Part shown: positions 46,133 through 56,376 of the stretch, in pieces | Position numbering within the stretch: the first letter of the stretch is position 1 | Layout: each line of letters opens with the position of its first letter | NCBI GenBank assembly: GCA_947450325.1 | Contig: CANFUT010000001.1 | Location: forward strand, 156,369 to 220,368 | DNA from: Flavobacteriia bacterium | GTDB taxonomy: Bacteria > Bacteroidota > Bacteroidia > Flavobacteriales_D > Crocinitomicaceae | Direction: 5' to 3' | DNA length: 64,000 nucleotides | Notes under the pieces: generated by a model | The model's database searches: none | Told to the model about the DNA's origin: nothing | Seen by the model: only the letters and a program-made list of their open reading frames with translations | Made by a program: the position numbers and the translations under genes

Positions 46133-47026
46133 ATGAAAAAACAAATATTACAAGGCAGCTTGTTGGTTGCGCTTGGTGCGGCATGTTACGGTCTTTTAGC
46201 AACTTATGTCAAACTTGCTTATGGCGACGGATTCAATATCGCAGAAATAACTGTTTCTCAATTTGTTATTGGAATGATTGGTTTGTTAATCTTAAATGCT
46301 TTTGTCAAGAAAAAAGATGAAACAGCTGTAAATTCAACAAATAAATCAAACATCTTTAAGTTGGTTTTGGCTGGTACTTCCCTTGGCCTAACAAGTACTT
46401 TTTACTATTTAGCAGTACAATTAATACCGGTTTCAATTGGTATCGTTCTGTTGATGCAAACAGTTTGGATGGGTGTTGTATTGGATGTTATTTTGACAAA
46501 AAAAATGCCTTCATTTGGAAAAATAATTGCCGTTATTTTAATCTTATTTGGAACGATTCTAGCAACAAATATGCTTTTTGATGTCCAAAAAATCAATTTT
46601 GTTGGAATCGGCTGGGGCTTATTGGCTGCGGTTTCTTATACTGTTTCAGTTTATACTTCTGGAAAAATTGCTGTAGGAATGCATGCATTTCGAAGAACAA
46701 TTTGGATGCTTTTGGGTGGTTTGATTATTGTACTTGCGATTTCTATTCCGTCAATGATTGAAAAATTTGATTGGCAAATCTTTACAAGTTGGGGGATTGT
46801 ACTGGCGCTTTTTGGTACTATTTTGCCTCCCGTTTTGTTTTCAATCGGAATGCCTAAAATCAATCTCGGATTGGGAGCTATCCTTTCATCAGTAGAAATT
46901 CCTGTGTCAGTTCTGATGGCCTATTTTCTACTCCATGAAAAAGTAAATCTGTACCAATGGTCCGGTATCATTTTGATTATGATAACAGTAATTGTAATGA
47001 ATTTGCCAAGAAAGGACAGAAACTAA
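46133..47026 (+). CDS. DMT superfamily transporter (EamA type)
   Basis: The 297-residue inner-membrane protein has ten helices in two EamA repeats (about 1-145 and 150-290). Repeat starts show GSLLVALGAACYGLLATYVK and IGWGLLAAVSYTVSVYTSGK, and the ends PVSIGIVLLMQTVWMGVVLD and PVSVLMAYFLLHEKV are typical. The substrate cannot be told from sequence; family members export amino acids or metabolites. The stop shares CTAA with the convergent globin gene. A possible promoter box TACATTTG is at 46081-46088. Confidence 0.88.
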   Translation: MKKQILQGSLLVALGAACYGLLATYVKLAYGDGFNIAEITVSQFVIGMIGLLILNAFVKKKDETAVNSTNKSNIFKLVLAGTSLGLTSTFYYLAVQLIPVSIGIVLLMQTVWMGVVLDVILTKKMPSFGKIIAVILILFGTILATNMLFDVQKINFVGIGWGLLAAVSYTVSVYTSGKIAVGMHAFRRTIWMLLGGLIIVLAISIPSMIEKFDWQIFTSWGIVLALFGTILPPVLFSIGMPKINLGLGAILSSVEIPVSVLMAYFLLHEKVNLYQWSGIILIMITVIVMNLPRKDRN

Positions 47027-47385
47027 TTTTTGTTTTGTTTCGCTTTTATTTTTTCCAAAATCGTCCAACCAACTAAATCTGCTCTTTGTTTAGCCATTTC
47101 CGCAGTTTCGCCCACAAATAATTCATCAATCGTTTCTTTGAAAAGTTTGATCCAAACTTCAAAATGTTCGGCCGTCAAAGGCATGTGTAAATGTTTCTCT
47201 GTTACATTGGTTTTATAACCTGGGTCACTGATTAATACAAATGACCAAAAATGAACCATTTGCGGTTTGTGCGCGTCAAAATCCAAACCTTTAAAAAAAG
47301 GCGCTAATACTTCATTTTGAAATACTTTTCCGTAAAAAATTTCGATTAAATTTTCTATTTCTGCTTTGTTTGTGATGTCTTTCAT
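47023..47385 (-). CDS. Group III truncated haemoglobin
   Basis: About 120 residues, the normal size. Group III features include the N-terminal LIEIFYGKVFQNEVLAPFF, HFWSFVLISDPGYK around the distal pocket, and the proximal HLHMPLTAEHFEVWIKLF with its His. Such globins bind oxygen or NO and peroxide in the cytosol. I chose the ATG at 47385; an upstream TTG at 47394 is unlikely. Confidence 0.9.
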   Translation of the reverse strand: MKDITNKAEIENLIEIFYGKVFQNEVLAPFFKGLDFDAHKPQMVHFWSFVLISDPGYKTNVTEKHLHMPLTAEHFEVWIKLFKETIDELFVGETAEMAKQRADLVGWTILEKIKAKQNKN

Positions 47386-47418
47386 GTCAATCAATTTGGA
47401 TGATTACAAGGTACAAAA

Positions 47419-47450
47419 AAAGCGCTACAAGTTAATTTTTGCAGCGCTTT
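47419..47450 (-). terminator. Rho-independent terminator of nrdBA
   Basis: Inverted repeat AAAGCGCT / AGCGCTTT (47419-47426 and 47443-47450), with a run of T on the minus strand side after the hairpin. It lies 22 nt past the nrdA stop. Confidence 0.75.
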
Positions 47451-47472
47451 AATTAGTCAATTATGATATAAA

Positions 47473-49854
47473 TCACCCTGAACACATTTCGCATCCGTCT
47501 GGATCATCCAATGAACATGCAATGGCAGCTTGCTCTTCCTCAATTGATTTTACAATTGCATCTTGAACATGACTTGCTGGTTGTTCTGTAATGTTTTTAT
47601 CTACTGTGAACTTGATGGCATCCGTAGCTGCTTTCGTTCTCAAGTAATACATTCCTGTTTTCAATCCTTTTTTCCAACCATAGAAATGCATCGAAGTCAA
47701 TTTTCCAAAGTTTGCATTTTCCATGAAAATGTTCAAAGATTGTGATTGACAAATGTATGCACCGCGATCAGCAGCTAATTCAATGATTGATTTTTGTGAA
47801 ATCTCCCAAGCAGTTTTATACAATTCTTTGATATTTGCTGGGATTTCATTGATGTTTTGAACTGAACCATTTGAAGCCATCAATTTTTGACGCATTTCTT
47901 TAGTCCACAAACCTTCTTTCACCAAATCTTTCAATAAATGCTTGTTCACAATAATGAATTCTCCAGACAATACACGACGTGTGTAAATGTTAGAAGTATA
48001 TGGTTCAAAACATTCGTTATTTCCTAAAATTTGTGCTGTTGAAGCAGTTGGCATTGGAGCAAGCAACAAAGAATTTCTCACACCATGCGTTTTAACTTCT
48101 TCTTTCAAAACATCCCATTCCCAACGATTTGTTGGCGTAACACCCCACATATCGAATTGGAAAATTCCTTGAGAAGTTGGCGAACCAGCGAATGTTTCGT
48201 AAGCACCTTCAACTTTCGCCAAATCTTTAGAAGCTGTCATTGAAGCGTAATAAATCGTTTCAAAAATTTCGCGATTTAACGCTCTAGCTTCTTCTGATTC
48301 AAAAGGATAACGCAACAAGATAAATGCATCAGCCAAACCTTGAACTCCAAGTCCAATTGGTCTGTGACGTAAATTTGAATTTTTCGCTTCCTCCACTGGA
48401 TAGTAGTTTCCATCGATAATTCTATTCAAGTTGATCGTCGCTTGATAAGTAACTTCAAACAATTTATCGTGGTCAAATTTTCCGTCTTCAGTCACAAATT
48501 TTGGCAAAGCCAAAGAAGCTAAATTACAAACTGCAACTTCATCTGGAGCTGTATATTCAATGATTTCAGTACACAAGTTAGAAGACTTGATCGTACCCAA
48601 ATTTTGTTGGTTTGATTTTGCATTTGCAGCATCTTTATACAACATGTATGGAGTACCAGTTTCAATTTGAGATTCCAAAATTTTGAACCACAAATCTTGT
48701 GCTTTGATAGTTTTTCTACCTTTCCCTGCAGCTTCGTATTTTGTGTACAATGCTTCAAATTCAGCACTGTGTGTATCAGACAAACCTGGACATTCGTGAG
48801 GACACATTAAAGTCCAATCTCCATTTGTTTCAACACGTTTCATGAACAAATCTGGAATCCAAAGCGCATAGAATAAATCTCTAGCACGTTGCTCTTCTTT
48901 TCCGTGATTTTTCTTCAAATCCAAGAAGTCGAAAATATCTGCATGCCAAGGCTCAACGTACATAGCGAAAGAACCTTTTCTTTTTCCTCCACCTTGATCA
49001 ACGTAACGAGCAGTATCATTGTAAACTCTCAACATCGGTACAATACCGTTTGAAGTTCCATTTGTTCCTTTAATATAAGACCCTGTAGCACGAATATTGT
49101 GAATAGCCAAACCAATTCCACCAGCCGATTGAGAAATCTGAGCGCAAGATTTCAACGTATCGTAAATTCCTTCAATGCTATCGTCTTTCATCGTCAAAAG
49201 AAAGCAAGAAGACATTTGTGGCTTAGGAGTACCTGCATTAAACAAAGTTGGAGTTGCGTGAGTGAACCAACCTTCAGACATCAAGTTATAAGTCTTGATA
49301 GCTGCTTGAATGTCATTTTTATGAATCCCTACAGAAACTCTCATCAACATTTGTTGAGGACGTTCAACGATTTCACCATTCAATTTCAAAAGGTAAGAAC
49401 GCGTTAACGTTTTGAAACCGAAATAATCATATCTAAAATCTCTGTCATAAATGATGCTTGAATCCAAGGTGTCACGGTTCGACATAATTGCTTGGTACAC
49501 ATCTTCTGCCAACAAACTTGCTGGTTGATTCGTTTTAGGATCAATGTAATTGTACAAATCCTCCATCACTTCAGAGAAAGACTTTTTAGTGTCTTTGTGT
49601 AAGTTGGAAACTGCAATTCTAGATGCTAACAACGCATAATCAGGATGATCGATGGTTTTAGCTGCAGCAACTTCAGCGGCCAAATTGTCCAAATCTGTAG
49701 TTGAAACACCATCGTAAATTCCTTCGATGACTTTCATCGCAACAGCTTCAGGCGAAACCAACGGATCTAATCCGTAGCACATTTTCACAATGCGTGCAGT
49801 GATTTTGTCAAATTTTACGGCCTCTTTTCTACCGTCTCTTTTAATTACATACAT
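47473..49854 (-). CDS. nrdA: Ribonucleoside-diphosphate reductase, alpha subunit
   Basis: Class Ia large subunit of 793 residues that reduces NDPs to dNDPs. An N-terminal ATP cone (about 1-90, [18 protein letters not shown]) suggests dATP inhibition. Substrate-site and radical cysteines appear in [12 protein letters not shown] and [11 protein letters not shown] (NLASLALP follows). The C-terminal CEMC pair relays electrons from thioredoxin. It follows nrdB by 47 nt, and both are one operon ending at a hairpin. Confidence 0.96.
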   Translation of the reverse strand: MYVIKRDGRKEAVKFDKITARIVKMCYGLDPLVSPEAVAMKVIEGIYDGVSTTDLDNLAAEVAAAKTIDHPDYALLASRIAVSNLHKDTKKSFSEVMEDLYNYIDPKTNQPASLLAEDVYQAIMSNRDTLDSSIIYDRDFRYDYFGFKTLTRSYLLKLNGEIVERPQQMLMRVSVGIHKNDIQAAIKTYNLMSEGWFTHATPTLFNAGTPKPQMSSCFLLTMKDDSIEGIYDTLKSCAQISQSAGGIGLAIHNIRATGSYIKGTNGTSNGIVPMLRVYNDTARYVDQGGGKRKGSFAMYVEPWHADIFDFLDLKKNHGKEEQRARDLFYALWIPDLFMKRVETNGDWTLMCPHECPGLSDTHSAEFEALYTKYEAAGKGRKTIKAQDLWFKILESQIETGTPYMLYKDAANAKSNQQNLGTIKSSNLCTEIIEYTAPDEVAVCNLASLALPKFVTEDGKFDHDKLFEVTYQATINLNRIIDGNYYPVEEAKNSNLRHRPIGLGVQGLADAFILLRYPFESEEARALNREIFETIYYASMTASKDLAKVEGAYETFAGSPTSQGIFQFDMWGVTPTNRWEWDVLKEEVKTHGVRNSLLLAPMPTASTAQILGNNECFEPYTSNIYTRRVLSGEFIIVNKHLLKDLVKEGLWTKEMRQKLMASNGSVQNINEIPANIKELYKTAWEISQKSIIELAADRGAYICQSQSLNIFMENANFGKLTSMHFYGWKKGLKTGMYYLRTKAATDAIKFTVDKNITEQPASHVQDAIVKSIEEEQAAIACSLDDPDGCEMCSG

Positions 49855-49901
49855 AGTGCGCTCGGGGTTTTAAATGTTTAATATTATTATTTGTTTGGAA
49901 T

Positions 49902-50876
49902 TTAGAAATCTTCATCGATGGTAAAATCTTGGGTGTTTTTACCGTCAAGCACGCCTGCTTTTTGATATTCACCTACTCTTTTTTCAAAGAAGTTTGTTTT
50001 ACCTTGAATAGAAATCATATCCATGAAATCAAATGGGTTTGATGCATTGTAAATCTTCTCATTTCCAAGCTCTTGTAACAATCTATCAGCAACAAATTCA
50101 ATGTATTGAGACATCAAATCACTGTTCATTCCGATCAATTTTACAGGAAGAGCATCTAAAATAAATTCTTTCTCAATTTCTACTGCATCTAAAATGATTT
50201 GCTTCACTTGTTCTTTACTCAATTTGTTTACAACGTGGTTGTTATACAACAAACAAGCAAAATCACAATGCAATCCTTCATCTCTTGAAATCAATTCGTT
50301 TGAGAAAGAAAGTCCTGGCATCAAGCCACGTTTTTTAAGCCAAAAAATAGAACAGAACGATCCTGAAAAGAAAATTCCTTCAACTGCTGCAAAAGCAACT
50401 AAACGCTCAGCAAAGCTTCCTTGATCAATCCATCTCAAAGCCCAATCAGCTTTTCTACGCACACAATCCATTGTGTCAATCGCATTGAAAAGGTAATTTT
50501 TGTCTGCAGTGTCTTTGATGTAAGTATCAATCAACAAAGAATAAGTTTCTGAGTGAACATTTTCCATTGCTATTTGAAACCCGTAAAAAAACTTCGCTTC
50601 CGTATATTGAACTTCAGATAAAAAATGCTCTGCCAAATTTTCGTTTACAATTCCGTCAGAAGCTGCAAAAAACGCCAACACATGCTTCACGAAATGACGC
50701 TCGTTGTCATTTAATTTATTCTCCCAATCAATTAAATCTGGTGACAAATCGATTTCTTCAGCAGTCCAAAAACTCGCTTCAGCTCTTTTGTAGAAAGACC
50801 AAATATCATCATGTTGAATCGGAAACAAAACAAATCTGTTTTCATTTGCTTCCAATATCGGTTCATTCTGTGTCAT
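49902..50876 (-). CDS. nrdB: Ribonucleoside-diphosphate reductase, beta subunit
   Basis: The 324-residue radical subunit holds a diiron-tyrosyl centre. [11 protein letters not shown] brings the Asp ligand (Asp43), [12 protein letters not shown] holds Glu105, His108 and the radical Tyr112, and later [13 protein letters not shown] and [11 protein letters not shown] give the second ligand set. The SFWTAEE start resembles the eukaryote-like class Ia branch. Ends with a Phe-rich tail ([10 protein letters not shown]) that docks on NrdA. It is first in the nrdBA operon. Confidence 0.96.
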   Translation of the reverse strand: MTQNEPILEANENRFVLFPIQHDDIWSFYKRAEASFWTAEEIDLSPDLIDWENKLNDNERHFVKHVLAFFAASDGIVNENLAEHFLSEVQYTEAKFFYGFQIAMENVHSETYSLLIDTYIKDTADKNYLFNAIDTMDCVRRKADWALRWIDQGSFAERLVAFAAVEGIFFSGSFCSIFWLKKRGLMPGLSFSNELISRDEGLHCDFACLLYNNHVVNKLSKEQVKQIILDAVEIEKEFILDALPVKLIGMNSDLMSQYIEFVADRLLQELGNEKIYNASNPFDFMDMISIQGKTNFFEKRVGEYQKAGVLDGKNTQDFTIDEDF

Positions 50877-51310
50877 TTTAATGTTTTTTTTAGTTCAATA
50901 TATTTAGCACATAAAACAAGATTTTGTTCTATTTTTTGTGACTTTTTTTATTTCTTAATTCCTCAAAAATCTTTTGGAGAGAAGATTTTTAATTTTGGGT
51001 GTTAGCATCCCTTTGAGGTGTACAAAAATTGTCATTTTTTATTCCTTTCGCAAGTAAAGAAATTCACAATAACCTCATCTTTTCAACATTCGATATACGA
51101 ACCCCCTTTGCTGTCAACCGATAGGTGGTTTATTAACATTTCAAATAAAGATATTCACAGCTTAAAACTGTTTAGTCATCGATATTTTAACATTATTCAT
51201 CAATCTGTTGAAACTAGTTTAATTATCCTTATTTTTCTATAAATTTAAACCCAAAATGGAAAGAAGTCAAGTTAAATTTTAGCTTGTTTTAAACAAACAA
51301 ATGTTTATAT
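50877..51310. other. 434-nt intergenic region between nrdB and comF
   Basis: Both neighbours point away, so promoters for both must lie here. Visible structure: AACAA-N4-TTGTT at 50915-50928 (about 40 nt before nrdB); a 9-bp hairpin AAAAATCTT / AAGATTTTT at 50965-50973 and 50982-50990; and TTGTTTTAAACAA at 51284-51296, just before comF. Short open frames in the region show no signal of coding. I see no tRNA or clear DnaA-box cluster. Confidence 0.5.
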
Positions 51311-52063
51311 ATGGCATATCCCTTGCAAACACAAATGAAGACGTCAAAATGGCTCAAAAAAATGAATTTATGGAAGGAAGATTTGTATCATTTAATCTAC
51401 CCTGCAAGTTGTCTTTGTTGTGATAAAGAATTATCAATTGGAATGCAAAATATTTGTGACATTTGTGATGCGAATTTGAGATTTACTTACTTCGAAAAAT
51501 TCAATGACCCTAGTTCACTTGACAAACTATTTTGGGGCAGATGTAATTTAACGTCGACTTGTGCCTTTTTGCAATTTGAAAAAGATTCAAGCACCCAAAA
51601 AATTCTACATGCGATTAAGTACAAAGGAAAAAAAGACCTTGCAGAAGAAATGGGAGGGCGATTTGGTGAACGTCTAAAACAAAACCAATCAAAATATGGT
51701 TCAATTGAAGTCCTAATTCCAGTTCCTTTGCATCCTAAAAAAAAATTTATTCGTGGTTACAATCAAAGTGAATGCATTGCCAAAGGAATCGCAAATAGCA
51801 CAGAAATGATTGTGAATACTGGTTTTTTGACAAAAGGAGTTCATACTGAAAGTCAGACAAAAAAAGCAAATCGATTTCTCAGATGGGACAATGTTTCTGA
51901 TGTTTTTCATTTAGATGTAAACAAGCTAAAGGATGTCAAACACATTGCGTTGGTAGACGATGTCGTTACTACAGGCTCAACATTGGAGTCGTGCATTCAA
52001 AAAATACATCAAGTTTTACCCGAAATTAAAATAACTGTGCTTAGCTTAGCAATTGCAAAATGA
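51311..52063 (+). CDS. ComF family phosphoribosyltransferase-like protein
   Basis: The 250-residue product has an N-terminal zinc-finger-like part (CLCCDKEL and ICDICDANL, about 33-57) and a C-terminal PRT domain with PVPLHPKKKFIRGYNQSE and the PRPP loop HIALVDDVVTTGSTLESC. ComF homologues take part in DNA uptake in some bacteria. The start is uncertain among ATGs at 51311, 51335 and 51362. It overlaps the next gene by 4 nt (ATGA). Confidence 0.88.
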   Translation: MAYPLQTQMKTSKWLKKMNLWKEDLYHLIYPASCLCCDKELSIGMQNICDICDANLRFTYFEKFNDPSSLDKLFWGRCNLTSTCAFLQFEKDSSTQKILHAIKYKGKKDLAEEMGGRFGERLKQNQSKYGSIEVLIPVPLHPKKKFIRGYNQSECIAKGIANSTEMIVNTGFLTKGVHTESQTKKANRFLRWDNVSDVFHLDVNKLKDVKHIALVDDVVTTGSTLESCIQKIHQVLPEIKITVLSLAIAK

Positions 52064-53130
52064 TTGAAAAAAATAATAAACCGAAATTTCTAATTGTAGG
52101 TGCTGGATTGGCTGGTATTTGTGTAGCAAAAAGATTACACGAAAACGGAATTGATTTTAAAATCATCGACAATGGTCTTAACGAAAGCTCGCGTGTTGCT
52201 GCTGGAGTAATCAATCCTTTGGTTTTTAGACGCACAACTAAAAGTTGGAGAGTAGACGAATTACTGCCAATTGCAGTTGATTTCTATCAAAATTTGGAGG
52301 AACTATGGGGAAATAAATATTATGAACCCATTCAAATAAGACGTGCGTTTTCGCATCTTCAAGAAAGAGAGACTTGGATTGAAAGACAAAATTGGGAGGA
52401 TTATAGTCCTTACATGAAAACAATCGATGATCTAGATACCAATTTCGATGGCTTGAAAAATACTTTCGGCACTGGAGTAGTTTTACAAACAGCATATATT
52501 CACACGGATGCTTTTTTAACCGATGCTAGAAACTGGTTCAAAAACAATCAATTTTTAATCGACGCGACATTTGACTTCAAAGAAATGGACGCACAAACTG
52601 GAACATTTCAAGGTGAAAAATATGATTCTATCATCTTCTGTGAAGGATATCGAGGAATTGAAAATCCCTTTTTTAATTATTTGCCTCTTGAAGCCACAAA
52701 AGGTGAAATTTTAACTGTTGAATCAACTCAAATTGCAGACAATGAACTTCTAAATCGCAAATGTTTCATCTTACCGATTGGAAATAAACAATTTAAAGTC
52801 GGTGCGACTTATACTTGGAGAAGTCCTAATACTGAATTGACTGAAGAAGCGAAAACACTGTTGTTTGAGCAAGCCAATTCTTTGGTAGATGCAGAGATGA
52901 AAATCGTACAACATCAGGCTGGAGTTCGTCCAACGGTTTTAGACAGACGTCCGTTAATTGGAACTCATCCGAAGTACTCCAAACTAAAGATTTTTAATGG
53001 CTTGGGAGCAAAAGGATATATGATGGCACCATTGCTATCAGAAGAATTTGTTTCCAATTTGGTAACTGAAAGTCCGTTAGACAAGGAAATTGACATTGAA
53101 CGATATAGAAAAAGATATATTCAGGAATAA
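52060..53130 (+). CDS. FAD-dependent oxidoreductase (DAO type)
   Basis: The 356-residue product has a Rossmann N-terminus (KFLIVGAGLAGICVAKRL, about 7-24) and a DAO-type end (AGVRPTVLDRRPLIGTHP, then LKIFNGLGAKGYMMAPLLS). Family members oxidise amino acids such as glycine or D-amino acids; the substrate here is unclear. The overlap with comF implies co-transcription and coupled translation. Confidence 0.85.
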   Translation: MIEKNNKPKFLIVGAGLAGICVAKRLHENGIDFKIIDNGLNESSRVAAGVINPLVFRRTTKSWRVDELLPIAVDFYQNLEELWGNKYYEPIQIRRAFSHLQERETWIERQNWEDYSPYMKTIDDLDTNFDGLKNTFGTGVVLQTAYIHTDAFLTDARNWFKNNQFLIDATFDFKEMDAQTGTFQGEKYDSIIFCEGYRGIENPFFNYLPLEATKGEILTVESTQIADNELLNRKCFILPIGNKQFKVGATYTWRSPNTELTEEAKTLLFEQANSLVDAEMKIVQHQAGVRPTVLDRRPLIGTHPKYSKLKIFNGLGAKGYMMAPLLSEEFVSNLVTESPLDKEIDIERYRKRYIQE

Positions 53131-53187
53131 ATTAATCGCAAATACTAAACAACCTTATATTTGGGATTTTTCTTCACTCAAAAAGAT

Positions 53188-54444
53188 TTATTTCACAAAT
53201 CTATTTTTAATCATCCGATTCGAATTATTGTTAAATTCAATTTGGTATATCCCTGATTCTAAATGAGAAATTAAAATCTCATTTTTCCCAAAAGACAAAC
53301 TTCCGTCGAGAAGAATTTCGCCTAAGGCATTGGAAATTTTGAAATTGGTGATTTCATTGGAACGACTTTCAACGTTCAAAAATTGACTTGCTGGATTCGG
53401 GAAAATCGAAAATGAGTCTAATTTTTCAGTAATCACAGAAGCTGAATTGGTTGTAACCAAAATGGCGATAGAATCGGTTTTACCGCAACTATAAATCGTT
53501 AAGGTAACAAGATATTGTCCTTGTTGATTGTACTGATGGGAAGGATTGAATTCATTTGAAAAACTACCATCACCAAAATCCCACGACAAAGAATCAGAGA
53601 CGGTAGAATTATTTGTAAACGAAACCAAGTTGCTTGTCAGTTCTGAAAAATCGAAATTTGCCATCGGATCAAAAATTCCAACATTCCAATTTGCTAAGCT
53701 GTCAAATACGTTCAACTTTACAGCTTGTTGGATTTTTAATGCATCAGTAGCTGTCAAAGTGGAATAATAAGTGATTTGAGTAGGATCTTTTCTGAAAACC
53801 GTAGCATAAAATGTACATGCAGCCAAATAAGTCCCAGCTGTTGAAGGGTGACTTTCATCCGCTTGATACAATTCAATCTCAGGATGATTTACTCTCATAT
53901 AATTCCAAACTTCACCAACAGGCGAAACGATTGCATCATTTTGTTCAGCCATCATTTGATATCTCAAATTCAACAAACTATCCATTCCGTTATAAGTACA
54001 AACTGGTGGCCAGGACGCACAATTTGATGCATCTCCATTTTTTCTTCCCCAAGTCATATAAAACACCGTTTCTGCACAAGAATTATATAGATTAACCAAA
54101 CTGTCTAATTGATTTGCGTATGGAAAAACATCAGTTAATACCTGTTGATCAGGAAAAGAGGGCATTTGACTTTGTTCTTGTAAAACAACGTAATCCCAAT
54201 CTCCAGCCATGATTTTAGCTAGCGAAGTAGCGTTTGTTGAATGTCCTTGAAACGTATAACCACCTGGAGCGTTGACATCAAAAATGACAGAGTCATTTAC
54301 TGACAAAGCAACATCTTTCAGCATTTGAGGCAAATTATTTACAGAAGTATAGCTGTTTCCTAGAAAAAGTACTTTTTGAGTAGATGTTTGTGCAAAAGAC
54401 AAAAAACATAGAAAAAGAAATGAAAAGACTAATTTATATTGCAT
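53188..54444 (-). CDS. Secreted SGNH-hydrolase-like protein with PKD domain and T9SS type A domain
   Basis: The 418-residue product has a signal peptide (1-18), a region like SGNH hydrolases (about 24-245), a PKD domain (about 265-330, LSWDFGDGSF) and a T9SS type A sorting domain (about 345-418, FSIFPNPASQFLNV to MIKNRFVK). Block I reads FLGNSYTS (GNS instead of GDS) and block V has DESHPSTAG with D-x-x-H, so the catalytic Ser and His seem present. It could be an esterase on surface polysaccharide. It is monocistronic. Confidence 0.82.
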   Translation of the reverse strand: MQYKLVFSFLFLCFLSFAQTSTQKVLFLGNSYTSVNNLPQMLKDVALSVNDSVIFDVNAPGGYTFQGHSTNATSLAKIMAGDWDYVVLQEQSQMPSFPDQQVLTDVFPYANQLDSLVNLYNSCAETVFYMTWGRKNGDASNCASWPPVCTYNGMDSLLNLRYQMMAEQNDAIVSPVGEVWNYMRVNHPEIELYQADESHPSTAGTYLAACTFYATVFRKDPTQITYYSTLTATDALKIQQAVKLNVFDSLANWNVGIFDPMANFDFSELTSNLVSFTNNSTVSDSLSWDFGDGSFSNEFNPSHQYNQQGQYLVTLTIYSCGKTDSIAILVTTNSASVITEKLDSFSIFPNPASQFLNVESRSNEITNFKISNALGEILLDGSLSFGKNEILISHLESGIYQIEFNNNSNRMIKNRFVK

Positions 54445-54845
54445 GAAGATTTATTTTGTAGATCGATGACGGGTTAAAAAAAAAATCGTTGCCACAGGAT
54501 TTTATATCTAAATAAATAAAAACGATACGATAGTTTTTGAGCGGCATTGGATTTGTATTGGTTGTTTTATCAGCAAATGAAAAAACATTTTACTCAGATT
54601 GTGATAATTTCTCGACAAAAAAACGCTATTTTCTATCGACTAAAAGATGAAAAACTAATAAAAATCAAGCAAAAAACGACAATCTGAGTTAGAAAACTAA
54701 AAGAAAAACATGAATAGCGGAAGTCTAATTAATTGATTTACAATAACAATTAGAAACAAATTTTGAATTAAATCATTAATAATTTTGTTTTTTAAAGCAT
54801 ATATTCTTTCTTTGCAAGCTGAATTAATCATTAAAAAAATTAGAA
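54445..54845. other. 401-nt intergenic region upstream of acpP
   Basis: Very AT-rich and without convincing genes. It includes the inverted repeat at 54592-54689 and a TAATTTTG box (54780-54787) resembling a -7 element 58 nt before acpP, but a TTTTG at 54761-54765 is too close to be its -33 partner. Promoters for acpP and for the SGNH gene must be here. Confidence 0.45.
54592..54689. repeat. Long inverted repeat upstream of acpP
   Basis: ACTCAGATTGT (54592-54602) and its exact complement ACAATCTGAGT (54679-54689) bracket 76 nt of AT-rich sequence. It might be a short mobile element remnant (MITE-like) or the arms of a folded 5' RNA. No target-site duplication was recognised at the ends. Confidence 0.5.
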
Positions 54846-55079
54846 ATGTCTGATATCAAGTCAAAAGTAATCGCAATTATCGTAGATAAATTGGGTGTTG
54901 AAGAAAGCGAAGTTACTCACGAAGCAAGCTTCACAAATGATCTAGGAGCTGACTCTTTAGATACAGTAGAATTGATTATGGAATTCGAAAAAGAGTTTAA
55001 TATTGCTATTCCAGACGATCAAGCAGAAACTATCCAAACGGTTGGTGATGCAGTTTCTTACATCGAGAAAAACGTATAA
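54846..55079 (+). CDS. acpP: Acyl carrier protein
   Basis: The 77-residue cytosolic carrier of fatty acyl chains. Ser37 in [18 protein letters not shown] receives the phosphopantetheine. High acidity and the DSL motif are as expected. It heads the acpP-fabF-rnc group conserved in many bacteria; fabF starts 40 nt downstream. Confidence 0.97.
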   Translation: MSDIKSKVIAIIVDKLGVEESEVTHEASFTNDLGADSLDTVELIMEFEKEFNIAIPDDQAETIQTVGDAVSYIEKNV

Positions 55080-55119
55080 TCTAGAAAGAAATTAATTGTT
55101 GAATTAAGACCTATTCTGT

Positions 55120-56373
55120 ATGGAATTAAAAAGAGTTGTTGTAACTGGTTTAGGAGCGCTTACTCCAATAGGAAATACTGTTTCTGAGTACTGGGAAAAT
55201 TTAATTGCCGGTAAAAGTGGAGCTGCTGAAATCAAACAATTCGATGCGTCAAAATTCAAAACTCAATTTGCATGTGAGGTAAAAAACTTCAATGTTGAAG
55301 ACTTCATGGATCGTAAAGATGCCCGCAAATTGGATCAATTCTCTCAATACGCCATGGTTTCTGCTTCAGAAGCCATGGCTGATTCTGGTTTAATGGAGTC
55401 AAATCCAAACCAAGATCGCATTGGAGTAATTTGGGGTTCTGGAATTGGTGGTTTAAAAACTTTCCAAGATGAAGCTCAAAATTTCTTTTCAGGTGATGGA
55501 ACACCGAAATTTAACCCTTTCTTCATTCCTAAAATGATTTCTGATATTGCATCAGGTCATATTTCAATTAAATACGGTTTGCGTGGTCCTAACTATGTAA
55601 CCGTTTCTGCATGTGCCTCTTCCACAAATGCAATTATTGACGCTTTTAACTTAATTCGTTTAGGAAAAGCAGATGCAATTGTTACTGGAGGTTCTGAAGC
55701 AGCAGTAAATGAAATGGGAATGGGTGGATTTAATGCATTGAAAGCATTGTCAACTAGAAATGAATCACCAGAAACAGCTTCAAGACCTTTTGATGCTGAA
55801 AGAGACGGATTTGTTTTAGGCGAAGGAGCTGGAGCATTAATTCTAGAAGAGTACAATCACGCTATCAAACGTGGAGCGAAAATTTACGCTGAAGTTTGTG
55901 GTGGTGGAATGTCTGGTGATGCTTATCACATGACAGCGCCTCATCCAGAAGGAATTGGAGCTAGAAATGTAATGATTGCCGCTTTAGAAGATGCAGAAAT
56001 GAATGCCAATGAAATTGATTATGTCAATGTTCACGGTACTTCTACTCCACTTGGAGATATTGCAGAAACAAAAGCAATCCTTCAAGTTTTTGGAGAACAT
56101 GCATATGATTTGAATATCAGTTCCACCAAATCAATGACAGGACATTTGCTAGGAGCAGCAGGAGCTATTGAAGCAATCGCTTGTATTTTAGCAGTGAAAA
56201 ATGACATTGTTCCTCCAACAATCAACCATTTTACCGACGATCCAGAATTGGATAACAAACTCAACTTTACCTTCAATAAGGCCCAACACAGAACTGTAAA
56301 TGTTGCTATTTCAAATACATTTGGATTTGGTGGACACAATACTTCTGTCATTGTAAAGAAATTCAAAAGCTAA
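55120..56373 (+). CDS. fabF: 3-oxoacyl-ACP synthase II (FabF)
   Basis: Full-length KAS II of 417 residues for chain elongation in fatty acid synthesis. The Cys-His-His triad is visible: Cys165 in VSACASSTN, His in NVHGTSTPLGD and His in SMTGHLLGAAGA. The end NTFGFGGHNTSV is standard. It lies between acpP and rnc (3 nt to rnc). The window's left edge holds part of a second, diverged KAS gene. Confidence 0.97.
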   Translation: MELKRVVVTGLGALTPIGNTVSEYWENLIAGKSGAAEIKQFDASKFKTQFACEVKNFNVEDFMDRKDARKLDQFSQYAMVSASEAMADSGLMESNPNQDRIGVIWGSGIGGLKTFQDEAQNFFSGDGTPKFNPFFIPKMISDIASGHISIKYGLRGPNYVTVSACASSTNAIIDAFNLIRLGKADAIVTGGSEAAVNEMGMGGFNALKALSTRNESPETASRPFDAERDGFVLGEGAGALILEEYNHAIKRGAKIYAEVCGGGMSGDAYHMTAPHPEGIGARNVMIAALEDAEMNANEIDYVNVHGTSTPLGDIAETKAILQVFGEHAYDLNISSTKSMTGHLLGAAGAIEAIACILAVKNDIVPPTINHFTDDPELDNKLNFTFNKAQHRTVNVAISNTFGFGGHNTSVIVKKFKS

Positions 56374-56376
56374 ACT

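Noticed and set aside
50811..51242. Short plus-strand open frames upstream of comF
   Set aside because: They are Phe/Leu/Ser-rich without domain pattern or start context and partly overlap nrdB antisense.
50877..51310. Replication origin or NrdR boxes
   Set aside because: Only loose DnaA-box-like words such as ATATTCACA occur, without clustering, and no paired NrdR boxes match the consensus.
52238..52495. Open frame antisense to the FAD oxidoreductase
   Set aside because: Composition fits a mirror of the real gene; no start, promoter or family motif.
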